Counted from the stretch's first letter, positions 26,552 to 35,383 are shown. The stretch is 64,000 nt of DNA from Ascidiaceihabitans sp. (GCA_028825475.1 JAPKAB010000006.1:1-64000); one strand, 5' to 3'. Notes: generated by a model not told the origin, from the letters alone. Numbers and translations are program-made.

Positions 26552-26600
26552 TATGGTGACCGAGTTTTGATGCAGATACACGAACGGAATAGGCCCAAAA

Positions 26601-27203
26601 ATGGCACAGCCTGAAACTGAACTGCGGGTCGATTTTGTTGGCGGTGCTGTCGGGCATCGTCTGCGATTTGGTGGTGGGCGCGGTCAGGATTTGGCCAAGG
26701 CTATGGGACTGCGTGCGGGTAAAACACCTACTGTGATTGATGCCACTGCGGGTTTGGGACGTGACTCGTTTCTGTTGGCCTCACTGGGTGCACAGGTCAC
26801 GATGATTGAGCGCTCTCCTAAGATGTATGCTTTGTTGCAAGACGGCCTTGAGCGCGCTGCAAGTGAAGGTGGTGACGTGGCTGAGATCATCAACCGGATG
26901 ACCCTGCTGCACGGCGACGCCAAGGACCTGCTACCCACCTTGGACGGTGAAGCGATATTGATTGACCCGATGCATCCACCTCGCAACAAGTCAGCACTTG
27001 TGAAACGGGAGTTGCGCCAGGTGCGCGAGATTGTAGGCACAGATGATGATGCGGCTGATCTGGTGCGTGCAGCGCTTGACGCGGCCAAGCAACGTGTGGT
27101 TTTGAAATGGCCAGCAAAGGCCGATCCGATCAATGGCGTGCGGGCCTGTTCGCATCAGATATTGGGTAAGTCCACGCGCTATGACGTTTTCATGATCGGC
27201 TAG
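26601..27203 (+). CDS. rsmJ: 16S rRNA (guanine-N2) methyltransferase RsmJ
   Basis: 200 residues. SAM-binding motif I is VIDATAGLGRDSFLLASLGA (about 45-64), with MIERSP after it, and the catalytic-site motif is LIDPMHPPRN, both characteristic of RsmJ, which methylates G1516 of 16S rRNA. It is shorter than the E. coli enzyme (about 250 residues), lacking part of the N-terminal extension. A GGAATAGG sequence lies upstream of the ATG. It is the last gene before a bidirectional-looking terminator. Confidence 0.88.
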   Translation: MAQPETELRVDFVGGAVGHRLRFGGGRGQDLAKAMGLRAGKTPTVIDATAGLGRDSFLLASLGAQVTMIERSPKMYALLQDGLERAASEGGDVAEIINRMTLLHGDAKDLLPTLDGEAILIDPMHPPRNKSALVKRELRQVREIVGTDDDAADLVRAALDAAKQRVVLKWPAKADPINGVRACSHQILGKSTRYDVFMIG

Positions 27204-27212
27204 TGGGCAAGG

Positions 27213-27241
27213 AAAAACCCCCGCCGATTGCTCGACGGGGG
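27213..27241 (-). terminator. Terminator of rpsU
   Basis: Reading on the minus strand, CCCCCG (with one mismatch and an inner CG) pairs across an 8-10-nt loop and is followed by five T residues. It lies 33 bp after the rpsU stop and also faces the end of rsmJ. Confidence 0.8.
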
Positions 27242-27273
27242 CTTAGTTGTTTCAAACGTTAAGGTGAATTAAT

Positions 27274-27474
27274 TCACCCTTCCCGTTCTAGCTTCTTACG
27301 CGCCAATTTACGGGCACGGCGGATCGCTTCAGCTTTATTACGCGCTTTTTTCTCTGACGGTTTCTCGAAATGTTGCTTAAGCTTCATTTCACGAAAAACG
27401 CCTTCACGCTGTAGCTTTTTCTTCAGGGCACGAAGCGCCTGATCGACATTGTTGTCACGAACACTAACCTGCAT
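27274..27474 (-). CDS. rpsU: 30S ribosomal protein S21
   Basis: 66 residues with the canonical [20 protein letters not shown] start and a Lys/Arg-rich helix. S21 functions in translation initiation near the 16S 3' end. An AAAGGTGGTG Shine-Dalgarno-rich leader precedes the start on the minus strand. Monocistronic. Confidence 0.97.
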   Translation of the reverse strand: MQVSVRDNNVDQALRALKKKLQREGVFREMKLKQHFEKPSEKKARNKAEAIRRARKLARKKLEREG

Positions 27475-27585
27475 GTGGTTTTCACCACCTTTCTAGATAA
27501 GAGTTGCAAGGATTTGCAGGAATTTGTCGCATAGCAAAGAAGCTTCATTTTGTCTAGTGTGATGGTAAGCAATGCGGAGAGTGCC

Positions 27586-28284
27586 ATGACTGCTTCATAT
27601 TTACAGATAAAAGACCAATTATTGGACGCTGCGGCGGGACACGTGCCATTTGACGGCTGGTCCGAAGCAACGTTTCAGGCGGCTGTGCGCGATACTGGCA
27701 TTGATTCGACGATGGCAGCAGCTGTTTGCCCACGTGGCGCGGTGGATTTGGCGATTGCTTACCACCACCGTGGTGATGCGCTGATGTTGGAACGCCTCAA
27801 GGCTGCAGACCTAAGTGAGATGCGGTTTCGTGACCGTATTGCAGCGGCTGTTCGGTTTCGCCTTGAAGCAGTTGAAGACAAAGAGGCCGTGCGCCGTGGT
27901 ACGACGCTGTTTGCATTGCCCACCCATGCAGGTGATGGGGCCAAGCTGATTTGGGGTACGGTTGACGCGATCTGGTCTGCCTTGGGCGACACGTCTGAGG
28001 ATGTGAATTGGTACACCAAACGCGCAACCCTTGGCACGGTTTACAGTGCGACGGTTCTATATTGGTTGGGTGACAACGACCCTGATAACGCCGCCACGTG
28101 GGAATTTTTGGATCGCCGCATCGATAACGTGATGCAGATCGAAAAGCTAAAAGCCCAAGTTAAGGACAGTCCAACATTATCCAAGTTGATGGCAGGGCCA
28201 AATTGGTTACTTGGTCAGATCAAAGCGCCACAAAAAATGCCAGAGGTGAATTTGCCCGGCAGTTGGACGACGCCACGTCGCTAG
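27586..28284 (+). CDS. COQ9 family ubiquinone-biosynthesis protein
   Basis: 232 residues. A TetR-like all-helical fold with the typical COQ9 segments GWSEATFQAAVRDTGID, DLAIAYHHRGD, RFRDRIAAAVRFRLE and DNDPDNAATWEFLDRRIDNVMQIEK. COQ9 proteins bind lipids and help the Coq7-type hydroxylation in ubiquinone synthesis. The ATG at 27586 is chosen for GGAG upstream over earlier starts at 27550 and 27562. A quinone oxidoreductase gene follows. Confidence 0.9.
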   Translation: MTASYLQIKDQLLDAAAGHVPFDGWSEATFQAAVRDTGIDSTMAAAVCPRGAVDLAIAYHHRGDALMLERLKAADLSEMRFRDRIAAAVRFRLEAVEDKEAVRRGTTLFALPTHAGDGAKLIWGTVDAIWSALGDTSEDVNWYTKRATLGTVYSATVLYWLGDNDPDNAATWEFLDRRIDNVMQIEKLKAQVKDSPTLSKLMAGPNWLLGQIKAPQKMPEVNLPGSWTTPRR

Positions 28285-28341
28285 CATTGCGCGTTGGCGT
28301 TTGATCGGTGATTGTGGGTTCAAATCAAAAGGACTTTGAAC

Positions 28342-29331
28342 ATGACCGATATGATGCGCGCTGTTGAAATTACAAAAGCCGGTGGACCAGAGGTGCTGCA
28401 ACTGACGCAGCGCCCTGTACCTGTGGCCGCGCATGGTCAGGTTGTTCTAAAGGTCGCATATGCGGGCGTGAACCGTCCAGACGCGTTGCAGCGCGCTGGG
28501 TTATACGCTCCGCCGGCAACGGCAAGCGATCTACCAGGATTGGAAGCTTCGGGTACGGTCGTCGCGGTAGGTGACGGTGTTGCGGGGCTTAGCGTTGGTG
28601 ATCAGGTTTGCGCGTTGTTGCCCGGCGGTGGCTACGCGGAATACGTTGCGACCCCTGCAGCGCATTGTTTGCCTGTGCCCAAGGGGTTGTCCCTGAAAGA
28701 GGCGGCGTGTTTGCCCGAAACCTTCTTTACCGTGTGGTCGAATGTGTTCACCCGCGGTGGGTTGAAAGCGGGCGAGCGGTTCCTGATCCACGGTGGCTCT
28801 AGTGGGATAGGCACGACGGCGATCCAGCTTGCCAATGCGTTCGGAGCTAGGGTTTTTGTGACCGCAGGCTCAGACGACAAATGCGCGGCGTGTATCGCGT
28901 TAGGGGCCGAGAAGGCGATCAATTACAAAGACGAAGATTTCGTCGCCGTGATGAAGAACGAGGGGGGCGCTGACCTGATCCTAGATATGGTTGGTGGCGA
29001 TTACATCCCGCGCAATATCAAGACGCTGGCCAATGACGGACGCCTTGTGCAAATCGCGTTCTTGCAAGGTGCTGTGACCGAGCTGAATTTTGCGTTGATG
29101 ATGATGAAACGTCTGACGATCACAGGCAGCACATTGCGTCCACAAAGCGATCTGGCAAAGGCGCGGATTGCGCAAGATCTGCGCGAACAGGTGTGGCCTT
29201 TGATCGAGGTTGGCATGGTTGCGCCAGTCATGGACAGCACATTTGAATTGGCCGATGCGATGGGCGCACACACCCGTATGGAAAGCAGCGGGCACATTGG
29301 AAAGATCGTGTTGACGGTTGCTGGGGGCTAG
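28342..29331 (+). CDS. NAD(P)H:quinone oxidoreductase (zinc-free MDR family)
   Basis: 329 residues of the medium-chain dehydrogenase superfamily. The N-terminal GroES-like domain (about 1-120, GVNRPDALQRAGLYAPP) is followed by a Rossmann domain with the AdoHcy-like motif HGGSSGIGTTAIQLA. The catalytic-zinc ligands are absent, as expected for quinone reductases such as the PIG3 type. The start at 28342 has AAGGA upstream. It may work with COQ9-dependent quinone pools, but a generic enoyl/quinone reductase role is equally likely. Confidence 0.88.
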   Translation: MTDMMRAVEITKAGGPEVLQLTQRPVPVAAHGQVVLKVAYAGVNRPDALQRAGLYAPPATASDLPGLEASGTVVAVGDGVAGLSVGDQVCALLPGGGYAEYVATPAAHCLPVPKGLSLKEAACLPETFFTVWSNVFTRGGLKAGERFLIHGGSSGIGTTAIQLANAFGARVFVTAGSDDKCAACIALGAEKAINYKDEDFVAVMKNEGGADLILDMVGGDYIPRNIKTLANDGRLVQIAFLQGAVTELNFALMMMKRLTITGSTLRPQSDLAKARIAQDLREQVWPLIEVGMVAPVMDSTFELADAMGAHTRMESSGHIGKIVLTVAGG

Positions 29332-29337
29332 GCAGGG

Positions 29338-30027
29338 TCAAAGCCCTTGTATCAGACGGCCCTGTAACCACATTATTGATGGATACGCGGCGATCCAAAA
29401 CCAGACAAAACGGTTTAATCCGAACAAGCACGCATTGGCCAAATGAAAGGCGGATGCGATCATCAGTACGGCAATCAGGCTGTTGGTGTTTAGCAGGCTG
29501 AGGGGGAATAGAACCTCAAAACTCATGACGCTCCATGATGCGAACCACAGCAGGTAGGGGCGGTTTGCGAAGGCGCGTAGATTTTCGGAGACAGGGTAGG
29601 CGGAGAAGCTGAAAACTTCGCGTAACGCCTGTCCGCTGCGCCAATCTGGGCTAACGATTTTGACCTGCCTTGAGATAAAATATGACAGGACGACTTGTAG
29701 GGCGAGGTAGGCAAAAGCGGCATGTGATAAGATGCCGCTTGGCAACCATTGCGACAAGGCGAGGCAATAGAGTATCAGCAGACCCATACGGTCACTGCCA
29801 CCGTTATAGGGCCCGTTATGGCGATGCAGGACGATTAAACTGTGTGCGCTGAGCCCTAGTAATATCCAATGACTTTGCAGTCCGAGCAATAGCGCGATGC
29901 TTAGTACAGCGCGCGTGGTGTAAAGCTGGCGGGTGTCGCGGGTTCCAAAAATGTGTTCGGCGCTTTGCTGTAGAAACGCGAGGGCCAGCAAGATTTCTGT
30001 GACGCGATGGGCTATTTCGAAGGTCAC
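29338..30027 (-). CDS. HTTM-like multipass membrane protein
   Basis: 229 residues with about six to seven hydrophobic segments. The C-terminal FHLANACLFGLNRFVWFWIAAYPS segment resembles the HTTM/vitamin-K-dependent carboxylase-like membrane domain. The GTG start at 30027 overlaps the stop of the upstream gene (GTGA), so the pair is translationally coupled. No catalytic Lys/His set is obvious to me. Function is unknown. Confidence 0.65.
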   Translation of the reverse strand: MTFEIAHRVTEILLALAFLQQSAEHIFGTRDTRQLYTTRAVLSIALLLGLQSHWILLGLSAHSLIVLHRHNGPYNGGSDRMGLLILYCLALSQWLPSGILSHAAFAYLALQVVLSYFISRQVKIVSPDWRSGQALREVFSFSAYPVSENLRAFANRPYLLWFASWSVMSFEVLFPLSLLNTNSLIAVLMIASAFHLANACLFGLNRFVWFWIAAYPSIMWLQGRLIQGL

Positions 30028-30464
30028 TTTAGCGGTGCGTCGTTAAGGGGTATTTTTTGCGAAATAAACAAAATGTCTTGTGATTGGCCTGTGTCATTTT
30101 CGTGAATGAACACTAGTCGGAATTGCATTGATTGGGCCGTTTGAGGGGGTGGCATCTGACTAATGTCGGACAAAATGCGTTTGTTGATTTCATGTATGCT
30201 GTGCTGGGTCGGGTTTTCTTCGATCCGTTCCGCACAGCTAAGAACGAAGAGCGCCTCGTTCCATTCCGGGTTCCAGAACAAGCGTTTTAACATTTGGAAC
30301 GGTGTTACACGTTGCGGGCGGGGCCTGAATTCATGCCAATTGTTGATTATCGTGTTGTCGTCAGAGAACAATACCCACTGGACCCTTGGCGATGGTTCAA
30401 TCGTTTTGAAAAATCGCCAAGATGGGATGAGAACTGGTAAGACTAATGACATAGTTTTCATCAT
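30024..30464 (-). CDS. Hypothetical protein coupled to the HTTM-like gene
   Basis: About 146 residues. I recognise the arrangement from Rhodobacteraceae: a small soluble protein with LVLPVLIPSWRFF, EFRPRPQRVTPFQMLKRLFW and NEALFVLSCAERI directly before an HTTM-like gene. Nothing in it matches a known catalytic site. The start is placed at 30464 (MMKTMSLV); a TTG at 30521 would add 19 residues. It overlaps the next gene by four bases and probably works with it at the membrane. Confidence 0.6.
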   Translation of the reverse strand: MMKTMSLVLPVLIPSWRFFKTIEPSPRVQWVLFSDDNTIINNWHEFRPRPQRVTPFQMLKRLFWNPEWNEALFVLSCAERIEENPTQHSIHEINKRILSDISQMPPPQTAQSMQFRLVFIHENDTGQSQDILFISQKIPLNDAPLK

Positions 30465-30672
30465 CTCTGGAGTTAACGGGATGATTGTTAAGGTGGGATG
30501 AATGGTGAATGGTTCAGTCAAATTTGAATGGCAGTTTGCAATCCAAATTATGAGTTAAGCTTGAACCCGTCGTTCAGTCTTTGGGGGGGTAAAGGCAACT
30601 TACTACACTAAATCTTGCTTAATTATTCCACTCTGGCTAGTGGGTTGTATGTTTGATCAAAAGGAATTTTTC

Positions 30673-31119
30673 ATGCGCGGCTTGATTACTGGAGTGTTCG
30701 TTTTCACAACTCTGATTTGTTCACGGCCAGTTCATGCGGAACCTTTGAAGTTTGGGACAAACAAATCAGAGTATTCTAACGATGGCGAATGTGATGACAG
30801 ACGGTTCTTTGGCAAAGGTATGGCAACTGATTTAGACCGCGATGATATTGGTATGGATGCAAGGGACTGCAAAAAACTATACCTTGCGGAGAAAATCCAG
30901 TTGTGGGTTCTGGCAGAAGCACAAGCGGCAACAAAGTTTTCCAATTTGGAATTAGGCAACAATTCGTCAGAGTGGGCTAACGACGGTGAGTGCGATGATA
31001 TTCGCTTCGAAGGCCCAGGCACCGCATCAATGACGTCAGATAATGATACTAAAAAAGACGCAAACGATTGCCGAAACGCCTTAAAATTTGGGCAGGCTTT
31101 TCTAAGAAATTACAAATAA
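30673..31119 (+). CDS. Secreted protein with two Cys/Asp-rich NDGECDD repeats
   Basis: 148 residues with a signal peptide (cleavage after VHA, about residue 22). Two 40-residue copies follow, residues 27-66 and 94-133: G-x-N-x-S-E-(Y/W)-x-NDGECDD-x-RF-x-G-x-G-x-A ... DA-x-DC. Each has two Cys exactly 26 residues apart (40/66, 107/133), so each may close by a disulfide, and its Asp/Glu residues could bind Ca2+. The linker is a likely helix. Similar motifs occur beside secreted peptidases in marine bacteria. AAAGGA precedes the ATG. Confidence 0.75.
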   Translation: MRGLITGVFVFTTLICSRPVHAEPLKFGTNKSEYSNDGECDDRRFFGKGMATDLDRDDIGMDARDCKKLYLAEKIQLWVLAEAQAATKFSNLELGNNSSEWANDGECDDIRFEGPGTASMTSDNDTKKDANDCRNALKFGQAFLRNYK

Positions 31120-31121
31120 TT

Positions 31122-31177
31122 ATGTAGAGTGCGGTTTGTCCTGCTGTTCTTTTGTCAGTATAAACCCCGCTCTACAT
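31122..31177. terminator. Long hairpin between convergent genes
   Basis: ATGTAGAGTGCGGTTT (31122-31137) pairs with AAACCCCGCTCTACAT (31162-31177): 16 positions with one mismatch and one G-U pair, loop 24 nt. It fills the gap between the two stop codons. With no T tract, it may act as a 3' stabiliser or as a bidirectional terminator. Confidence 0.55.
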
Positions 31178-31182
31178 GTCTC

Positions 31183-31812
31183 TTACCGAACCGGCGTGAA
31201 AACGGCGTCTTTCATATTGCAATCGCGCACCACGTCTTGCCCACAAGGAACTGGTGTTAAATCGCGGCTTAAGCAAACTCGTGCTTCTTGGATGTGCCCT
31301 TGTTTACAGGTGATGGTTAACCCGTCTTTCTCAAGTAGCGGATTGGCCTTCATCCATGCATCCTCGGCCACCGAAGCGGGCAGCTTGATGTCTTTGTTGA
31401 TTTTGCGAAATATCTCGGGACGTTTGACTGAAGCATATGCTTCACGTGACAAATCGTAATACGCAGACGCGCTTAACCCCGTGCACACGCCATGCTTTTT
31501 CCACTGGTGCCATGCCAATCCACCTGTGCCCATGATGTCAGCCATCGCGTTTGTTTGGCTGCGTGAAGGGGACCGTTCGGGTGTGTTGCAATAAGACGGA
31601 AAGCCACGGTGATATTGCGGCCAAAGACCGTGCAAGATCCATCCGTGATCATGGCGCGCGTCGCATTGGTCTGAATTCTTGGAATCGCCTTCAATTTCGC
31701 ACCAGTTTGGTGACCATGACAGGGCCATGACGTAGTAATCAAAGTCACCCGCTTTGTCGTTTTCTGCCAAAGCGGGGAGGGCTGTCATTGCCCAGATCAG
31801 AAGCCAGCGCAT
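31183..31812 (-). CDS. Secreted ribonuclease T2 family protein
   Basis: 209 residues with a signal peptide (cleavage after ALA). CAS1 is WILHGLWPQY, with the catalytic His; CAS2 is GLAWHQWKKHGVC. Cysteines elsewhere would form the usual disulfides. In CAS2 the family Glu (HEWxKHG) is Gln here, while both His and the Lys remain. RNase T2 cleaves single-stranded RNA through a 2',3'-cyclic intermediate, probably for phosphate or nucleoside scavenging in the periplasm. It is divergent from trcR. Confidence 0.88.
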   Translation of the reverse strand: MRWLLIWAMTALPALAENDKAGDFDYYVMALSWSPNWCEIEGDSKNSDQCDARHDHGWILHGLWPQYHRGFPSYCNTPERSPSRSQTNAMADIMGTGGLAWHQWKKHGVCTGLSASAYYDLSREAYASVKRPEIFRKINKDIKLPASVAEDAWMKANPLLEKDGLTITCKQGHIQEARVCLSRDLTPVPCGQDVVRDCNMKDAVFTPVR

Positions 31813-31955
31813 AATGGTCTTTCCTTATTCGTGTGTCGCGACTATATACGTCTCAAGTTCCCCCACAATGGTAACCTACCTTGGTCCCCAAGGTCGCCTA
31901 TTTAAGGCATCTGAGAAGACGTGGGGAAAAGAGATAAGCGTAAGGAGCGTAGACA

Positions 31956-32699
31956 ATGGCAAGACCAATTATGGCAAAAGCCACAGCCGTTTGGCTGGTG
32001 GACAACACAACAATCAGCTTCAAGCAGATTGCTGATTTTGTAGAGATGCACGAGCTTGAAGTTCAGGGCATTGCAGATGGCGATGTCGCTGCGGGCGTCA
32101 AGGGCTTTGACCCAATCACGAACAATCAGCTGACCCTGGACGAAATTGATGCGGCGCAAGGCGATATCATGCACCGCATCAAGCTGAAGTTTAACGCGGC
32201 AGCCGAAGGCGAAGAAAAACGTCGTGGTCCACGTTACACTCCATTGTCCAAACGTCAGGATCGCCCTGCGTCCATCTATTGGTTGGTTAAGTTCCACCCA
32301 GAATTGACCGACGGTCAGGTGTCTAAATTGGTCGGCACAACAAAGCCAACGATCCAAGCGATTCGTGAACGCACGCATTGGAACATCTCAAACATCCAGC
32401 CAATCGATCCGGTTGCATTGGGTCTGTGTAAGCAATCTGAGTTGGACGCTGCTGTTCAAAAAGCAGCTGCCAAGAAAGCTGCAAGCGGCGAAGTCATGAA
32501 CGATGATGAACGTCGTAAATTGGTTTCCACTGAACAGTCCCTTGGCGGTGAGACTAAGATCCCAACAGCGATTGAAGGTCTTGAAACATTCACATTGGGC
32601 GATGCTCCGGTGGAGGAAGATGAAGATTCGAATAAGAACTTCGGCGATGCCGATAGCTTCTTTGACCTTCCAGCAGGCGACGGCACAGAACAGCCGTAA
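31956..32699 (+). CDS. trcR: DUF1013 protein, cell cycle transcriptional regulator TrcR type
   Basis: 247 residues. The N-terminus MARPIMAKATAVWLVDNTT and the block PASIYWLVKFHPELTDGQVSKLVG, with a helix-turn-helix look (about 105-135), are the DUF1013 signature, a family restricted to alphaproteobacteria and annotated as TrcR. It is predicted to bind DNA and tune cell-cycle genes. The C-terminal 60 residues are acidic and low-complexity. AAGGAG precedes the ATG and a strong terminator follows. Confidence 0.88.
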   Translation: MARPIMAKATAVWLVDNTTISFKQIADFVEMHELEVQGIADGDVAAGVKGFDPITNNQLTLDEIDAAQGDIMHRIKLKFNAAAEGEEKRRGPRYTPLSKRQDRPASIYWLVKFHPELTDGQVSKLVGTTKPTIQAIRERTHWNISNIQPIDPVALGLCKQSELDAAVQKAAAKKAASGEVMNDDERRKLVSTEQSLGGETKIPTAIEGLETFTLGDAPVEEDEDSNKNFGDADSFFDLPAGDGTEQP

Positions 32700-32726
32700 C
32701 TTCGGTTTCATTGCGAATTTGAAAGG

Positions 32727-32756
32727 CGCGTGTCAGGAAACTGACGCGCGTTTTTT
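32727..32756 (+). terminator. Intrinsic terminator of trcR
   Basis: A 10-bp stem CGCGTGTCAG/CTGACGCGCG (one wobble) with a GAAA tetraloop, followed by six T residues. Confidence 0.93.
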
Positions 32757-32865
32757 GTTTGCAACGGGGTGATTGTGTCAGTTCATAACAAGTAGGTGAG
32801 TGATCTAGCGGGATAATTTGTGATGGTCTAAGTTCATTTTAACCAGATCCGACAGGAGACGACCC

Positions 32866-33327
32866 ATGACTATGAACCGCCGTACACTTCTAGCCCTTGG
32901 CGCGAGCTTGCCCGTTCTTGCAATGACCGCCAACGCGGGTTTTGCTCAAAGCCTACCAAAGTTCTATGCCGAAGATGGCATCGCGATTGATGGCACAGAC
33001 CCTGTTGCCTACTTCACTGAAGGTGCCCCGGTTGCGGGTGATCCAGCGATTACGCATGATTGGATGGGTGCGACATGGCGCTTTGCTTCTGCGGCCAACA
33101 AGGATGCGTTTGTGGTTGATCCTGAAGCTTACGCGCCGCAATTTGGCGGCTACTGTGCGTGGGCGGTTTCTGAGGGTTACACAGCCTCCACAACGCCAGA
33201 GGCGTGGAGCATCGTGGATGGTAAGCTGTATCTAAACTACTCGCGCCGCATCCAGCGCCGTTGGGAAAAAGACATCCCTGGTAATATCAGTCGTGCCACA
33301 GCGAATTGGCCAAAAATTTTAGGTTAA
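32866..33327 (+). CDS. Exported YHS-domain protein
   Basis: 153 residues. A twin-arginine-like signal (NRRTLLALGASLPVL) with cleavage after GFA (about residue 27) precedes a YHS-type domain: GTDPVAYFTEG and a central FGGYCAWAVSEGY with the single Cys. YHS domains often bind metal in metal-trafficking proteins. A GAG-rich Shine-Dalgarno sequence (ACAGGAGACG) precedes the start. The function of such secreted single-domain proteins is not known. Confidence 0.82.
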   Translation: MTMNRRTLLALGASLPVLAMTANAGFAQSLPKFYAEDGIAIDGTDPVAYFTEGAPVAGDPAITHDWMGATWRFASAANKDAFVVDPEAYAPQFGGYCAWAVSEGYTASTTPEAWSIVDGKLYLNYSRRIQRRWEKDIPGNISRATANWPKILG

Positions 33328-33476
33328 CCCAATTTGATAGAATTCACCGTAAGCCAATACGTCTCAGCTTCAAACAGATGAAGCCGGAAGCTGACGATGC
33401 ATTCCACAAACCACATAAAAACCCTCATCTGCTCCGCAAAGGATTGTAAGGTAACTGCCTAAGTCCCCGACAAAGC

Positions 33477-33522
33477 GGGATCAGTCACGCCTTTGCAGTA
33501 TGAATAGATAAGGGCTGATCCC
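33477..33522. repeat. Inverted repeat between the YHS and mgtC genes
   Basis: GGGATCAG (33477-33484) and CTGATCCC (33515-33522) form an 8-bp dyad with a 30-nt loop, 13 bp from the mgtC stop on the minus strand. It lacks a U tract, so terminator function is uncertain. Confidence 0.35.
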
Positions 33523-33534
33523 AATGGATGAACG

Positions 33535-34254
33535 TCAGATGATCATTTCATCCAGCGCGCACCAAAATGTGCGAGTGATGCGTGGCTCGATCGCGATTTG
33601 ACTGACGGAGCGCTCAATATTGCGTTCGATTGGCCCTTCGCCGTGAATGTTGGCGATGATCATCACTTCGGTTTCGTCACCATTCACTTCAGTGCCGTAA
33701 AGATGCAAATTGTTGGCCTCGAGAATTTGCACAAGGAAGGCCCGCATTTCGCGTTCATCGGCGCGTGCGCAGCGTAATCGCATTTGGAATAGGCGATCTT
33801 TGGAGGCGGGCGAACTGCTGAATTTATTCAATAATTTCACGATTGGTCGAAGTGCTAGGTTAATGAAGACGATCATCCCTGTCATTAGAGCGGCGTAATG
33901 TAAGTGGCTACTACCAGCCATCATCCCAACAGCGGCGGAGCACCAAAGGGTCGCTGCTGTATTAAGGCCATGCACGTTGAACCCGTCACGAAATATAATA
34001 CCTGCGCCTAGGAAACCAATGCCAGAAACGACCTGTGCTGCAACCCGTGTCGGGTTGATGTCGTTAGGGAAAAGGGCCGCAAAGGTGACGAAACCCGCTG
34101 CCCCAAGTGAGACCAATGCATTGGTGCGCAAGCCCGCCATGCGTTGCCGCATTTGACGCTCGGACCCAACAATAGCACCTAAAAGCAATGCGACTGCCAT
34201 GTTGAGTGCCGCCTGAAACAGTGAGAGATCTATTTGAGTAATAATATCAGGCAA
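33535..34254 (-). CDS. MgtC/SapB family membrane protein
   Basis: 239 residues. The first 140 residues carry the MgtC core: LLGAIVGSERQMRQRMAGLRTNALVSLGAAGF and QVVSGIGFLGAGIIFRDG with three to four helices; the C-terminal about 80 residues form an ACT-like soluble domain. Family members influence Mg2+ homeostasis or ATP synthase activity. The first codon here is TTG (34254), and no strong ribosome site is seen, so the start is uncertain; the conserved core begins near residue 20. Confidence 0.85.
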   Translation of the reverse strand: MPDIITQIDLSLFQAALNMAVALLLGAIVGSERQMRQRMAGLRTNALVSLGAAGFVTFAALFPNDINPTRVAAQVVSGIGFLGAGIIFRDGFNVHGLNTAATLWCSAAVGMMAGSSHLHYAALMTGMIVFINLALRPIVKLLNKFSSSPASKDRLFQMRLRCARADEREMRAFLVQILEANNLHLYGTEVNGDETEVMIIANIHGEGPIERNIERSVSQIAIEPRITRTFWCALDEMII

Positions 34255-34384
34255 AGTGGTCTGCTTTCGTTCTCAGTTGGAAATTCAAGCTCAGCGTGAA
34301 CGTTGCTCTGGTGAGAGATGAAAGGCAAGGGGGGCTTGATGGTGGGTGCGTAGAGGTAAAATAATACGCCACGTGTCTTCGGGG

Positions 34385-34978
34385 CTATAGGGACTTACGT
34401 GCCCGCAACGCCGCGCTGATCGTCCCGTCATCCAGATAATCCAATTCTCCGCCAATCGGGACCCCTTGGGCAAGTGATGTTAGCAACACCCGTCCCTCCA
34501 ATTGATCTGCGATGTAGTGCGCTGTCGTTTGCCCGTCGATGGTAGCGTTGAGCGCCAGAATGACTTCGGTCACTTCTTCTGTCTCAACCCGATCTAACAG
34601 ACGGGGGATGCGTAGTTCTTGAGGCCCTACAGCATCCAGCGCGGATAAAGTTCCGCCCAAGACATGGTAGCGCCCTTTGAAGACGTTGGATCGTTCCATT
34701 GCCCACAAATCGGCGACACTTTCAACCACACAGATTTCGCCGTTGGCCCGTTCATTAGAGGTGCATAGATCGCATACATCTGTGGTGCCAACATTGCCGC
34801 AGTTCAGACATTCGCGCGCCGTTTCAGCCACAACCTGCATTATGTCTGCAAGGGGCGTTAACAGCAAAGCCCGCTTGCGGATCAGGTGCAACACTGCGCG
34901 CCGTGCGGAACGCGGGCCAAGACCCGGCATTTTTGCCATCAGATCGATCAGCGCATCAATGTCTTTGGTTGAGGACAT
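34385..34978 (-). CDS. recR: Recombination protein RecR
   Basis: 197 residues, normal length. An N-terminal helix-hairpin-helix ([20 protein letters not shown]) precedes a C4 zinc finger ([16 protein letters not shown], about 55-70), then a Toprim domain ([13 protein letters not shown]) and a Walker-B-like tail. RecR works with RecO/RecF to load RecA at single-strand gaps. It is the last gene of dnaX-ybaB-recR, nine bp after ybaB. Confidence 0.96.
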   Translation of the reverse strand: MSSTKDIDALIDLMAKMPGLGPRSARRAVLHLIRKRALLLTPLADIMQVVAETARECLNCGNVGTTDVCDLCTSNERANGEICVVESVADLWAMERSNVFKGRYHVLGGTLSALDAVGPQELRIPRLLDRVETEEVTEVILALNATIDGQTTAHYIADQLEGRVLLTSLAQGVPIGGELDYLDDGTISAALRARKSL

Positions 34979-34987
34979 ATGTTTAAA

Positions 34988-35332
34988 CTAGAACGGCAGT
35001 TTCATGCCAGCAGGCAGACCCAACCCTTCGGTCAGTTTTGACATTTCTTCTTCAGACTTCGCCGCTGCCTTGGCTTGGGCGTCTTTGATTGCGGCAAGGA
35101 TCAGGTCCTCGACCACTTCTTTTTCTTCTGGATTGAAGATGGACGGGTCAATGTCCAAAGCCGTCAGGTTTCCCTTGGCTGTTGCAGTGGCTTTAACCAA
35201 GCCAGCACCAGATTCACCAACAACCATGACGGAGTGCAGGTCTTGTTGGATCTGCTCCATTTGTGATTGCATCTCTTTGGCTTTTTTCATCATGCCGGCC
35301 ATATCGCCTAGCCCGCCTAGTCCTTTAAGCAT
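34988..35332 (-). CDS. YbaB/EbfC nucleoid-associated protein
   Basis: 114 residues. The start MLKGLGGLGDMAGMMKKAKEMQ, then the DNA-binding tweezers sequences VKATATAKGNLTALDIDPSIF, are typical of YbaB/EbfC. It forms dimers that bind DNA and is conserved between dnaX and recR. The start has a GGAGAC-like ribosome site. Confidence 0.95.
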   Translation of the reverse strand: MLKGLGGLGDMAGMMKKAKEMQSQMEQIQQDLHSVMVVGESGAGLVKATATAKGNLTALDIDPSIFNPEEKEVVEDLILAAIKDAQAKAAAKSEEEMSKLTEGLGLPAGMKLPF

Positions 35333-35383
35333 CGGTGTCTCCTATTTTATACTGTCTTTTATCTAATCATTGGAACAGGCGTT

